Positions 17,962 through 26,226 of a stretch of DNA of 64,000 nt are shown piece after piece. The notes under the pieces were generated by a model, which was given only the letters and a program-made list of their open reading frames with translations, made no database searches and was not told the origin of the DNA. The position numbers and the translations under genes were made by a program. The number at the start of each line of letters is the position of its first letter. Positions within the stretch are counted from its first letter, which is position 1. Where the stretch lies: the NCBI GenBank assembly GCA_003249225.1, contig QKJQ01000027.1, positions 310,001 to 374,000 on the forward strand, in the 5' to 3' direction. Origin of the DNA: Clostridia bacterium (lineage in GTDB: Bacteria; Bacillota; Clostridia; Lachnospirales; Lachnospiraceae).

Positions 17962-18609
17962 TTAAAACTTCAGCATGCACACACATTCAATGTCTGCCGC
18001 AAGATGACTTCTAAATTCCTCTGCATCCTTAATTTTTCCTATCAGACTGCCATAGTGCGTTGGAATCGCCACCTTGGGTTTTATGGTATTGATTAATTCA
18101 GCTGCTGCTTTTGCGTTCATTGTATAGGTTCCGCCAATAGGGATCATGGCAACATCGCATTTAACTTTTTTATTTTCTTTTGTAACATCTGTGTCACCTG
18201 CCACGTAATAGGTAATCCCACTCATTGTTAAAAGGTATCCGATGTAATCACTGCTTTTGGGATGAAACGGTTTGCCCTCGTTGTATGCCGGGATTGTCTC
18301 AACCGTAAATCCTTCTATCGTGTATTTTTTTTCTGGTGCAACAAGGTGAATGGTTTCGCCCGGAAAATCAAGTGTATGAAGCTTTTCCTTCATTTTGACC
18401 GGAATTACAATGTGCGTGTTCTCCTTACGGACCATAGCAATATCTTCTGGTGAAAAATGATCGTAATGGTCATGGGTAATAAAGATAATATCTGCATCAT
18501 GCCGCGCTTCTTTTATTCCAAATGGATCAAAGTAAATGGTTTTTTCATTTTCAATTCGTATAGCGCTGTGATTCAGAACAGCGATACCTTCAATCAATCT
18601 TTCTGCCAT
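17962..18609 (-). CDS. MBL-fold metal-dependent hydrolase, UPF0173-like
   Basis: 215 residues of the metallo-beta-lactamase fold. The zinc motif THDHYDH (HxHxDH) is at about residues 47-53, the bridging Asp is in VAGDTD, and a last His is in PTHYGS. The length and the motif IYFDPF match the UPF0173 group of small hydrolases, whose substrate is unknown. AGGAGAGAGG before the ATG at 18609 decides the start; the longer frame upstream lacks a ribosome site. Confidence 0.85.
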   Translation of the reverse strand: MAERLIEGIAVLNHSAIRIENEKTIYFDPFGIKEARHDADIIFITHDHYDHFSPEDIAMVRKENTHIVIPVKMKEKLHTLDFPGETIHLVAPEKKYTIEGFTVETIPAYNEGKPFHPKSSDYIGYLLTMSGITYYVAGDTDVTKENKKVKCDVAMIPIGGTYTMNAKAAAELINTIKPKVAIPTHYGSLIGKIKDAEEFRSHLAADIECVCMLKF

Positions 18610-18770
18610 GCCTCTCTCCTTTTCAATGTCATACTGATTAATCGTCTTAACCGGACACCTGTCAATTCCATACAATCCATCTATAGTTTACTTCATCCTT
18701 ATGTATTTGTAAATGAACATTCCAAATGCATAAGCTTATGACCTGTTGTAACGATGCTCTGGTATTTAGC

Positions 18771-18802
18771 AAAAATAGCTATATCTGGCTGATATAGCTA
18801 TT
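18771..18802 (-). terminator. Intrinsic terminator of the small GNAT gene
   Basis: Perfect 12-bp arms (18774-18785 and 18791-18802) with a 5-nt loop, followed on the minus strand by TTTTT, 21 nt after the GNAT stop codon. Confidence 0.85.
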
Positions 18803-18823
18803 TATATTCAAACTTAATACGGT

Positions 18824-19144
18824 TTAGTGTTTTCCATCGATACGACAGGCTGAACTTCCAAGCATATCTTCTGATATGACATCTTTGCAGAACTCCTGAT
18901 TCTTCATCAGCCAGCTGTTAGCATACGAACAGGAAGCTACTGCCTTTTTGTTATTCTCACGAAGATAGCCTATGACTTTTTCCATGACTTTTCCTGCAAT
19001 GCCCTGACCTCGAAGTGAGTCATCCACAAAGACATGCGTTATATCAATCTCACCATTTGACAGATTCTCCATTACTGCTTCTGCAAGCAGTTTACCAGTC
19101 TCATCAACAGATCTGATACCGTCTTCTTCATAAATCCATTCCAT
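18824..19144 (-). CDS. Small GNAT-like N-acetyltransferase (YjdJ/Gcn5-related type)
   Basis: 106 residues, the short GNAT form. It carries ITHVFVDDSLRGQGIAGKVM with the acetyl-CoA loop RGQGIA, and VASCSYANSWL near the end, both typical of the YjdJ-like group. Function of this group is not established. AAGAG precedes the ATG, and a strong terminator follows, so it is probably a single-gene transcript. The 265-nt gap upstream to 19410 shows no gene or clear structure. Confidence 0.85.
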   Translation of the reverse strand: MEWIYEEDGIRSVDETGKLLAEAVMENLSNGEIDITHVFVDDSLRGQGIAGKVMEKVIGYLRENNKKAVASCSYANSWLMKNQEFCKDVISEDMLGSSACRIDGKH

Positions 19145-19409
19145 ACGATTCTCTTTTCTTTCTGTTTGGGACAGTTCTGTTCTAACAAAACACTTAAATC
19201 CTTATATTCCATCTGGCTAACTGCCTTGTTTAATGGATCTTCTTGGCCTTTCTGACATGTTGGCCTTTTACTGTGTTTCTAAGCGTTACTATCCTGTTAC
19301 GATTAATTGTTTCTATTGTTTCTTCCCTTTATTGAAGCACGGGCTGTATTATTTCCCTGAATATACGTTTCATTTCATAATTGCTTTTTGTTATTCCATT
19401 TGGAATACA

Positions 19410-19724
19410 TTATTTCTCATTATAAGAACAGCAGTAATCTGCGTAACTTTTCACCTTCAACTGAAATTTTGAATTAGCCGGCACAGTAAACTGCTGTCCT
19501 TTTGCATAATTCCTGAATTCTGTTTCTCCGGGAAGGCATGCATCCATATCCCCGCCCAGGATCTCCATTACTTCCTCTGCCGCAGTACCAAATTCATACT
19601 CACCAGCCATCATAAAGCCCAGTGTCTTTCTCTCCCCGCTTTTAAAATATACTGTTCTGCTGGTTACTTTGCCATCGAAATATACATTTGCTTCCTTAAC
19701 GACATCAACATTTTCAAATTTCAT
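19410..19724 (-). CDS. ppnP: Pyrimidine/purine nucleoside phosphorylase PpnP (YaiE family)
   Basis: 104-residue cupin-like protein. E. coli PpnP cleaves several nucleosides with phosphate to base and ribose-1-phosphate. The family pattern is clear: [27 protein letters not shown] and [18 protein letters not shown] 10 nt before ATG 19724 decides the start; 26 extra in-frame codons upstream are unlikely to be translated. It is flanked by scavenging enzymes but not obviously in an operon. Confidence 0.9.
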   Translation of the reverse strand: MKFENVDVVKEANVYFDGKVTSRTVYFKSGERKTLGFMMAGEYEFGTAAEEVMEILGGDMDACLPGETEFRNYAKGQQFTVPANSKFQLKVKSYADYCCSYNEK

Positions 19725-19878
19725 AATATAATTCCTCCAATCCTGCTCTTCTCTCTGCACATTTCCTGTTTCTACATTCCTACGGATACTATATTTAAAC
19801 ATTTTTTCTTGAAATTATCAAGAAGGATTTTCAATGACCAAACAGATATCTCCAGTCTGTTATGCCGCTTCTGTATAC

Positions 19879-20844
19879 TTAGGAGCAGTAAAAGTTTTGA
19901 AGCTGTTCCAGAATCATTTTTTCTGCTTCTTTGCATAAACGACTTTGTTCTTCTGATTTTCTGTTATCTTCAAAAAAATAATCCGGACGATTTACCTCCA
20001 AAAATCCATGCAGTGCTCCCTTGAACCGCCTGCAGGTTACAGGAACACCGCAGTCAATCAGTTTCTTCGCATAGGCTTCTCCTGCAAAACGCAGGGAATC
20101 CAGTTCACAGGTCAGAAATATAGCCGGGCAAACACCCTCTAGTTCTTCCTCGTAAGCCAGCAATGGAGAGGCAAGTAAATGTCTGCTGTCATTGTTCTGG
20201 CAGTATAGACTTATAAAGTCCTTTGTTCCTTCTACCTCCTCTGCACTGCAGGATTTATCATACACATCCAAGGATGTAAAGAGATCCGAACAAGGATACA
20301 CTAAAACCTGGCATACGAAACTTATCGTTCCTTTTGTTTTTGCCAGCAGGGCCACTCCTTCTGCGATGGAAGCTCCCGCACTGTGCCCACAAATTGCCAT
20401 ACGTACCGCATCAATTCCATAACGGTCTGCATTCATGGCAATATGTACCGCTGTATCATAAACTTCTTCAATGGCATATGGGAAAGGATGTTCCGGTGCT
20501 TTCTTGTAATTCACATTAAAAACAACTGCCTGCAGACGGTCCGATATCATACGGCAAAAGCTGTCTAAAAGTACAGCATCTCCACCAATAAATGCACCGC
20601 CATGCATATTTATGAGTACCGGCCGCCGGCTTTCGGTTCTTAGTGCCTTTTTTTCTGTAATGGTTGGGTCAGGGGTTTTTTTTAAAGTGTCTTCCGGCTT
20701 ATAGATTATTACCTCAACCGGTTCCAGTCCCTTTCTTTCGATTGCGATCCTCTCTCCTGAAATCGGCCGTTCATCGTAGATTGGTTTCATCTTTTCATGC
20801 ATGGCAATGGTTTCTTTTACCCGCTGTTCAAATGTCTTTGGCAT
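19879..20844 (-). CDS. Alpha/beta hydrolase, HSL-type acetyl esterase
   Basis: 321 residues of the hormone-sensitive-lipase/Aes group. The oxyanion motif HGGAFIGGD is at about residues 88-96, the nucleophile elbow GHSAGAS at about 161-167, and the C-terminal LTCELDSLR and ALHGFLE supply the Asp and His of the triad. Likely removes acetyl or short acyl groups from sugars or other small molecules. It follows the sialate O-acetylesterase-like gene, 89 nt downstream on the same strand, suggesting shared use in deacetylating glycans. Confidence 0.87.
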   Translation of the reverse strand: MPKTFEQRVKETIAMHEKMKPIYDERPISGERIAIERKGLEPVEVIIYKPEDTLKKTPDPTITEKKALRTESRRPVLINMHGGAFIGGDAVLLDSFCRMISDRLQAVVFNVNYKKAPEHPFPYAIEEVYDTAVHIAMNADRYGIDAVRMAICGHSAGASIAEGVALLAKTKGTISFVCQVLVYPCSDLFTSLDVYDKSCSAEEVEGTKDFISLYCQNNDSRHLLASPLLAYEEELEGVCPAIFLTCELDSLRFAGEAYAKKLIDCGVPVTCRRFKGALHGFLEVNRPDYFFEDNRKSEEQSRLCKEAEKMILEQLQNFYCS

Positions 20845-20933
20845 AATGGTATCCTCTTTTCATTGCATTTCTTTCCTGTGTCCGCAGGTTACATAAACTT
20901 TCTTCTGCCTTATCTTCATCTTCATTATGCAAA

Positions 20934-22448
20934 TTACATCTTTTGATTTGTTCGAAACGGTGCCAGTGGCAGTCCATTTTTTCCAAACAAAGGGACTTCA
21001 CTGTAATTTGACCAACCGTATCTTGCTGCTTTTGGTTCTTTCACCTGTTCATTGCAAAGAAAAATCTTCGTATCCCTAATTACAAACTCTGCCGGATAAT
21101 ACACCTGGTCTTCTCCCGCGATTTCAAATCCGTTATACTCATTCTTCACAATAAACCCATCCTGTGCATAAGAAAAGCTTAGTTCCATTCCATTTTCCTT
21201 GTACTCAAAGGAATGATAAATCGGACCAAACGCATCTTTTTGCTCCATTGTTTTGTATACCTCACAAAATGCCTGCAAAGCCAGTCTTTTTCCCACAGGA
21301 ACTTTATCTTTTGGATGGATTTCATTGAACTCGCCGCAATCCAGAATCACAGCAATTCCTGTATTCTTGACCGTACAATACGTATTCATCTGTGCTTCTC
21401 TTATTATACACCAGCTTTTATTATCAGGACTTCCTTCATAGCGGTGCATCGGAAGCTGAACCGTCAGGAAGGGGAGTTCCATGTCACCCCAATCGTCACG
21501 CCACTGTTTGATCAGCCTTGTCAGAAGCTTTTGGTAAAGCTCCGGTCTTGGATCGTCCGATTCACCCTGATAATAGATAAATCCCCTCAACGTGTATGGA
21601 GCCAGACGACTCAACATCGTCGTATAGAGGCCGCTTGGACGGAATGGATTCATACAGCTTTTGGGACCAGGCCACTGACAGGGGCCAAGTATTGCCTGCA
21701 CTTCATCCCAGGTTATACCCGGTCTTTCCGTATAGAGCTTTCCGCATTCTTTATCCCATGCTGCATGATAGGTTTCATACGCCTTGAACTCTTTCACCTG
21801 CTCTTCTTCCGACTTTCCCTCGAGTGCCGGATAGTACTCATCCCAGAATACAGCCAGATCCTTATCTTCCCGAATCGCTTCTTCACTCATCCAGCAGGAA
21901 GCGAGTGTACCTCCCCAGTTGCATCCAATCACACCAACGGTCACACCAAGCTTCTGAGCCAGTTCTTTGGCAAATACATAACCGACGGCCGACCAGTGCT
22001 CTGCGCTCTTTGAATCAAATTCCGCCCAGCAGGTCTTTGCTTCCATCTCATAGAACGCTTCGTCCATATAAGCTCTTTTATTTGAGTAAAAAAATCGTAC
22101 ATTGGGATTCTTATCTTTCTTCAGCATTTCCTGCCCATTGGTACAATTCATAAGCTCATATTCCATATTGGACTGTCCGCCTGCAAGCCAGACTTCGCCG
22201 ATGGCTATGTTGGAAAAGGTAACTGCGTCTTTGCCGCAGGTCACGGTCAATTCATATCCCTCCCCTGCTGCCATCGGCGGCAAAAGAAGAGACCATTTTT
22301 CCTCTTTTACCTTTGCAGAATATTGTTTCCCATTAAAATCAACCGTTACCTTTTGTCCTTCTTCCCCTTGTCCAAAAATCCCTATGTTCTTCTCTCTCTG
22401 CAGTACCATGTTATTACTAAATATTGCTGCGGTCTTAAATTCTGCCAT
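20934..22448 (-). CDS. Sialate O-acetylesterase-like (SGNH-fold carbohydrate esterase)
   Basis: 504 residues. After an N-terminal beta domain (residues 1-80) comes block I of the SASA family, AGGQSNMEYEL, with the nucleophile Ser; further blocks are GVIGCNWGGT, YYQGESD and, for the His, NEIHPKDK. Family members remove acetyl esters from sialic acids or plant polysaccharides such as acetylated xylan and pectin. No signal peptide is seen, so it is likely cytosolic. Upstream is the yolD gene of the SOS module, 68 nt away, with no visible terminator between. Confidence 0.87.
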   Translation of the reverse strand: MAEFKTAAIFSNNMVLQREKNIGIFGQGEEGQKVTVDFNGKQYSAKVKEEKWSLLLPPMAAGEGYELTVTCGKDAVTFSNIAIGEVWLAGGQSNMEYELMNCTNGQEMLKKDKNPNVRFFYSNKRAYMDEAFYEMEAKTCWAEFDSKSAEHWSAVGYVFAKELAQKLGVTVGVIGCNWGGTLASCWMSEEAIREDKDLAVFWDEYYPALEGKSEEEQVKEFKAYETYHAAWDKECGKLYTERPGITWDEVQAILGPCQWPGPKSCMNPFRPSGLYTTMLSRLAPYTLRGFIYYQGESDDPRPELYQKLLTRLIKQWRDDWGDMELPFLTVQLPMHRYEGSPDNKSWCIIREAQMNTYCTVKNTGIAVILDCGEFNEIHPKDKVPVGKRLALQAFCEVYKTMEQKDAFGPIYHSFEYKENGMELSFSYAQDGFIVKNEYNGFEIAGEDQVYYPAEFVIRDTKIFLCNEQVKEPKAARYGWSNYSEVPLFGKNGLPLAPFRTNQKM

Positions 22449-22516
22449 TTTTGTCCCCTTTTTTTCTGATGATATAGGTTTATCGTTCTTTGCTTCACGC
22501 CCTTTAATGCTAGTCC

Positions 22517-23005
22517 TTAGTATTCATCCATAATTTTAAAGATATCTCCGGACATGTCAACAATATCCTCCAGCGGTATCCTGCTGCCATTACTCATAAT
22601 CATGACCTGTTCGTTGGGATCTATTTTTTTTACGATTCCATCCTCCGTAACATAAACGCCGCCTTCTTTTCTTTCATCCGGCTTAAAATAAGTTACAGCG
22701 ATCCGATCTCTGTCTTTTGCTTCAGCTGCCTGTGTTTCGATCGACCTACTCTGCTCTTTGATAATCCGAAGCTTTTTATCCAGCATTTCTTTTTCTGCTT
22801 CATCCAGTTCCACTTTATGATCCGTCAGCCTTGCCGTCTCCTTAATTACGCCTTCAAAACCAGTCAAGGCAGCAAAGGGGGAAAACTGGGCGGCACGATT
22901 GTATATTGTCATTGGTTCATGATTGGCAGAAATAGGGTGGGGAAGATTTATGATATCCTGATAAGGACTGTTTTTATTCACAGAATTCTTACTTTCCTTT
23001 TCCAT
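22517..23005 (-). CDS. YolD-like family protein
   Basis: 162 residues with the YolD signature: MTIYNRAAQFSPFAALTGFEG, an acidic/basic helix, then a beta-rich C-terminus with ITVTYFKPD-like strands. In Bacillus, YolD-type genes (yqjX, yozL) sit next to UvrX-type Y-family polymerases and are linked to SOS mutagenesis; that arrangement recurs here, the polymerase lying 153 nt upstream across a 14-bp repeat array. The molecular role of YolD proteins is unproven. Confidence 0.87.
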   Translation of the reverse strand: MEKESKNSVNKNSPYQDIINLPHPISANHEPMTIYNRAAQFSPFAALTGFEGVIKETARLTDHKVELDEAEKEMLDKKLRIIKEQSRSIETQAAEAKDRDRIAVTYFKPDERKEGGVYVTEDGIVKKIDPNEQVMIMSNGSRIPLEDIVDMSGDIFKIMDEY

Positions 23006-23047
23006 AATGATTCGTCCTTTCTATCCTTTCCTTCCTCTAAGAAATTA

Positions 23048-23131
23048 CCTTTGTCTGTATTGTTTTGTCCGTATTGCTTTGTCCATATTACTTCGTCTGT
23101 ATTGCTTTGTCCGTATTGCTTCGTCCGTATT
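23048..23131. repeat. 14-bp tandem repeat array
   Basis: Six head-to-tail copies of a 14-bp unit (plus strand consensus GCTTTGTCCGTATT), each differing by one to three bases, plus a partial copy to about 23140. It fills most of the gap between the polymerase stop and the yolD start. The period is not a multiple of three, so it is not a coding repeat. Confidence 0.9.
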
Positions 23132-23158
23132 GTCTGTACTGTTTCTTCCCATACGTCA

Positions 23159-24694
23159 TTATGCCTTATGTCCGCCGATCTGCTTATTTCTCTCCTTGGT
23201 CATGGCACCTTCTTCGAAATTCGTTCCTTTTAGAATTGCATTCTTCCCATACTTTTTCTTTATATCGAGCATGGCTCGCTGAATGCTTTTTTCTTTCTGT
23301 TTTGCAATTCGTTCGTCTTCTTCATTCTTTTGCTTTGCCTCATAATCGGTAAATAGATCCATCTGTTCAAATGGTTTTTCTGTGACAGCAGATTCTTCAC
23401 TCACCACATGGTTTGCAGTTACATAGACTCTGCGGACTAGAAGATTCTCCTCCATAATCCTGGCATAAAGCTCCATAACAGCATCCAGTATCAGCTTTGT
23501 AGAAGATGTCTGACTTGGCAGGTTGATTGTGCCATGAGCGCTCTTTGGAATCTTGCGTCCGTACTGGTCTGTCGTGATCGGTCCTTTGTATTTCTTACTG
23601 ATTACAGGGTCGGTAAGATTCTCAATATCATATCCTATCGTCATGACGATCTGATCCGTCACAAGTCCTTTGTCGACAAGATCAAGGACCAGAAGATCTG
23701 TCATCTCCCGGACAATGATCCGTGCTTTCTCATACGTGTATGGATATTGCAGGACCTGCCCCGAGCCTATGCTGTTCGTGGTAGGTTTATATCCTTTTAT
23801 ATCGTTTATCGTACAAGGCTCCCATCCCCACGCGTGATCGATCAGGAGCTCTGCATTGACGCCAAAAATCTTATACAGCAGATCCTCGTTATAGAACTCA
23901 TTCTTCCGGCCCAGTGAACATCTTGCAATATCCCCCATGGTGTGGATTCCGATTTCTTCAAGCCGCTTGGCATACCCTCTTCCGACGCGCCAGAAATCCG
24001 TCAGTGGCTGGTGAGTCCATAAAATCTGACGATACGATATCTCATCTAATTCTGCAATTCGAACACCGTCTTCGTCTGCCGGCATATGCTTTGCTACGAT
24101 ATCCATGGCCACCTTACTTAGATACAGATTTGTACCAACCCCTGCGGTTGCCGTAACTCCGATTGTCCAAAGCACATCCCGTATCATCTTCATGGCAAAC
24201 TCTCTTGGTGAAAGTCCTGCTGCCTGAAGGTAATTCGTTACATCCATGAAGACCTCATCCACAGAGTAGACATGAATGTCCTCCGGAGCCACATAGTTCA
24301 GATAGATATTATATATTCTACTGCTGTATTCCATATATTTTTTCATCTGCGGTGGTGCTGCAATATAATCAATGGAAAGTTCCGGTGACTTGGCAAGCTC
24401 AGTGGCATTAATGGAGGAACCTGTAAAGGTACGACCCGGTGCTTTGCTCTTCCGGTTACCATTCTCTTCTTTCACTTTCTGTACCACTTCAAATAGTCTT
24501 GCCCGCCCCGGTATCCCGAACTTTTTTAAAGAAGGTGATACCGCAAGGCAAATGGTCTTCTCCGTCCGGCTGGCATCTGCAACGACCAGATTCGTGGTAA
24601 GCGGATCAAGCCCCCGTTCAATGCATTCTACGGAAGCATAAAAGGATTTCAGATCAATCGCTATATAGGTACGTTTTTTTTCGTCCTTTCCCAT
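23159..24694 (-). CDS. Y-family DNA polymerase, UvrX/UmuC-like (SOS mutagenesis)
   Basis: 511-residue translesion polymerase. The first catalytic motif reads YIAIDLKSFYASVE (residues about 10-23), and the second contains VYSVDEVFMD (canonical SxDE). The palm, fingers and little-finger regions are complete, and the C-terminal tail QMDLFTDY resembles a beta-clamp binding peptide, as in UvrX proteins. It should copy damaged templates with low fidelity. A LexA-type box overlaps its promoter at 24746-24759. The start has AAAGGG about ten bases upstream. Next gene in the operon is yolD. Confidence 0.9.
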   Translation of the reverse strand: MGKDEKKRTYIAIDLKSFYASVECIERGLDPLTTNLVVADASRTEKTICLAVSPSLKKFGIPGRARLFEVVQKVKEENGNRKSKAPGRTFTGSSINATELAKSPELSIDYIAAPPQMKKYMEYSSRIYNIYLNYVAPEDIHVYSVDEVFMDVTNYLQAAGLSPREFAMKMIRDVLWTIGVTATAGVGTNLYLSKVAMDIVAKHMPADEDGVRIAELDEISYRQILWTHQPLTDFWRVGRGYAKRLEEIGIHTMGDIARCSLGRKNEFYNEDLLYKIFGVNAELLIDHAWGWEPCTINDIKGYKPTTNSIGSGQVLQYPYTYEKARIIVREMTDLLVLDLVDKGLVTDQIVMTIGYDIENLTDPVISKKYKGPITTDQYGRKIPKSAHGTINLPSQTSSTKLILDAVMELYARIMEENLLVRRVYVTANHVVSEESAVTEKPFEQMDLFTDYEAKQKNEEDERIAKQKEKSIQRAMLDIKKKYGKNAILKGTNFEEGAMTKERNKQIGGHKA

Positions 24695-24741
24695 ATCAGT
24701 TCAGCCCTTTCCACTCGAAACAATGAAGATGTAATATCTAT

Positions 24742-24775
24742 ATTATAAACGTTTGTTCTGTTTTTTTCTACTGCT
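24742..24775 (-). promoter_or_regulatory. LexA-regulated promoter of the polymerase-yolD operon
   Basis: On the minus strand, a perfect -10 (TATAAT, 24742-24747) has a -35-like TAGAAA 17 bp upstream. A LexA-type box AGAACAAACGTTTA at 24746-24759 matches the clostridial GAAC-N4-GTTT pattern and sits between the -35 and -10, touching the -10. Repression by LexA and release on DNA damage is the expected behaviour. Confidence 0.75.
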
Positions 24776-24829
24776 GCCTTCTATTAATTTAGTAAAATAT
24801 CCGCACTGGTGCGTTTCGCCAGATATTAA

Positions 24830-24859
24830 TAAAGAAAGCAGCGTATCTCTACGCTGCTT
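24830..24859 (-). terminator. Intrinsic terminator of the peptide-use operon (after tldE)
   Basis: Perfect 10-bp GC-rich arms (24836-24845 and 24850-24859), 4-nt loop, followed on the minus strand by TCTTTATT, just past the tldE stop. Confidence 0.88.
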
Positions 24860-24872
24860 ATCTGTATTTTCT

Positions 24873-26219
24873 TTATCCTGTTACATGCAGATTATTCACA
24901 TATATACCAGGTGCCAGAACCTGAAAGCTCTTTGACATGACCATAGATACCGAATCCATCCTGCTGCCGATAGCCTCGATGGATAAGAGCAGTTCTTTCA
25001 TGTTGCCGCTCATCGTAATTCCTTCCACCACTCCCGTCGGTCTTCCCTTACTATATACAATTCCTTTGCAGGGAATTGCAAAATCTCCGGATGCAATATT
25101 CAGGGAATGAAACATATCATAAGATTCATAAATATAGATTCCCTCATCAAGCATAGATAACAGCTGTTCCTGCGTTTTATCTCCTGCCTCCAGACAAAAG
25201 TTGGTTGGTATCACACGAATCTGTGTCTGATCCGATATAAGATTCACATCCCGACCGGCATTTCCAGTCGCCAGTTCTCCCATTTTCCCTGCGGAATCAA
25301 GATTGTGTAAAAGTCCATTCATTCTTCCGTTCTTTATAACGTAGGTATTCTTCGTCTTTGTACCCTCACAGTCAAAGTCTTTCTGATATCCATACCCTTC
25401 GCAGTTTTGACAGTCCACCAGATTTACAAGTTCGGATCCGATTTTTTTGCCAAGTAAGCCAGAAAAAGCTGAACCACGGCTCAAATATTCCGGTCCCGCA
25501 AACATCTGCCATGCTGTAAGTAATATATTACAGACAACCGTGCCATGCAATACAGCAGGAACATCGTTTTTTGTAAGTCTGCCGGTCATGACCGGCAAAT
25601 CAAGCCACTCTCGTATTTCCTCCAGAAAAAGTTCTGTTCTTATGTCATCGAGGCAATCCTTTGTTATTTCTTTTACCATTGATCGATGTACCGGTTCACA
25701 GCAGGTCAGATTGATGCTCGCTTCGTAGTACTTCTTTTTACAGGATTTATCAACTCCATAGGAATTGACAATACCATATTCCTGAATGGTCTCTGTCAGT
25801 TTCACCTCAATGTATGAAAACTGATCAGACAGCTTCCCAACTTCATGAGAGAGTTCTTTTGCCTTATTGTATAAAATGACTGTTTCCGTGTGCTCCAGTG
25901 TGCTGTCATCACAGAAATTGTCCTCGGCCTGCTTTTGAAATGCTTCTCTCCTGGCCGTTGTTACATAGTTAGAATTCTCATATGCTTCTCTCAGAACTTC
26001 CCCCGGGTCTTTCTCAAGATCCTGAAGATATACCATACCTGTTTTATCCCCGCTTACCCTGACAAAGAGAGCTGTCTTATTGAAGGACTCCATTTTCCCG
26101 GGCTTTTGGTTGATCAGCCCGACACAGACAGCATCCTTCTTTTCCGCTTCCACTTCCGCTTCTTTGTACTCATTTGACAACATGCAAAGACAGTCTCTGT
26201 ATTTGTTTATTTCTTTCAT
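24873..26219 (-). CDS. tldE: TldE/PmbA-type subunit of the TldD-TldE metalloprotease
   Basis: 448 residues. TldE is the non-catalytic partner of TldD; in E. coli the heterodimer degrades unfolded or modified peptides and trims microcin B17 and CcdA. Family features are visible in the C-terminal half (RGSAFSGLLGKKIGS, LATGNAGRDVN, GDFAIPCKGIVY, in parts), and no HExxxH motif is present, as expected. ATG 26219, seven nt after the tldD stop and with GAGG upstream, is the best start; an upstream TTG is in frame. It is the last gene of a long operon-like block and is followed by a strong terminator. Confidence 0.88.
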   Translation of the reverse strand: MKEINKYRDCLCMLSNEYKEAEVEAEKKDAVCVGLINQKPGKMESFNKTALFVRVSGDKTGMVYLQDLEKDPGEVLREAYENSNYVTTARREAFQKQAEDNFCDDSTLEHTETVILYNKAKELSHEVGKLSDQFSYIEVKLTETIQEYGIVNSYGVDKSCKKKYYEASINLTCCEPVHRSMVKEITKDCLDDIRTELFLEEIREWLDLPVMTGRLTKNDVPAVLHGTVVCNILLTAWQMFAGPEYLSRGSAFSGLLGKKIGSELVNLVDCQNCEGYGYQKDFDCEGTKTKNTYVIKNGRMNGLLHNLDSAGKMGELATGNAGRDVNLISDQTQIRVIPTNFCLEAGDKTQEQLLSMLDEGIYIYESYDMFHSLNIASGDFAIPCKGIVYSKGRPTGVVEGITMSGNMKELLLSIEAIGSRMDSVSMVMSKSFQVLAPGIYVNNLHVTG

Positions 26220-26226
26220 ACGCACC

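Noticed and set aside
21213..22013. 266-codon open frame on the plus strand
   Set aside because: It lies antisense within the sialate O-acetylesterase-like gene, has no family features and no ribosome site; similar antisense frames occur at 28679-29254, 31921-32527 and 49468-50160.
23080..23151. 23-codon minus-strand ORF starting across the polymerase stop and running through the 14-bp repeats
   Set aside because: Only a weak AAGG precedes it, the repeat period breaks the frame, and no homolog or domain is recognisable.
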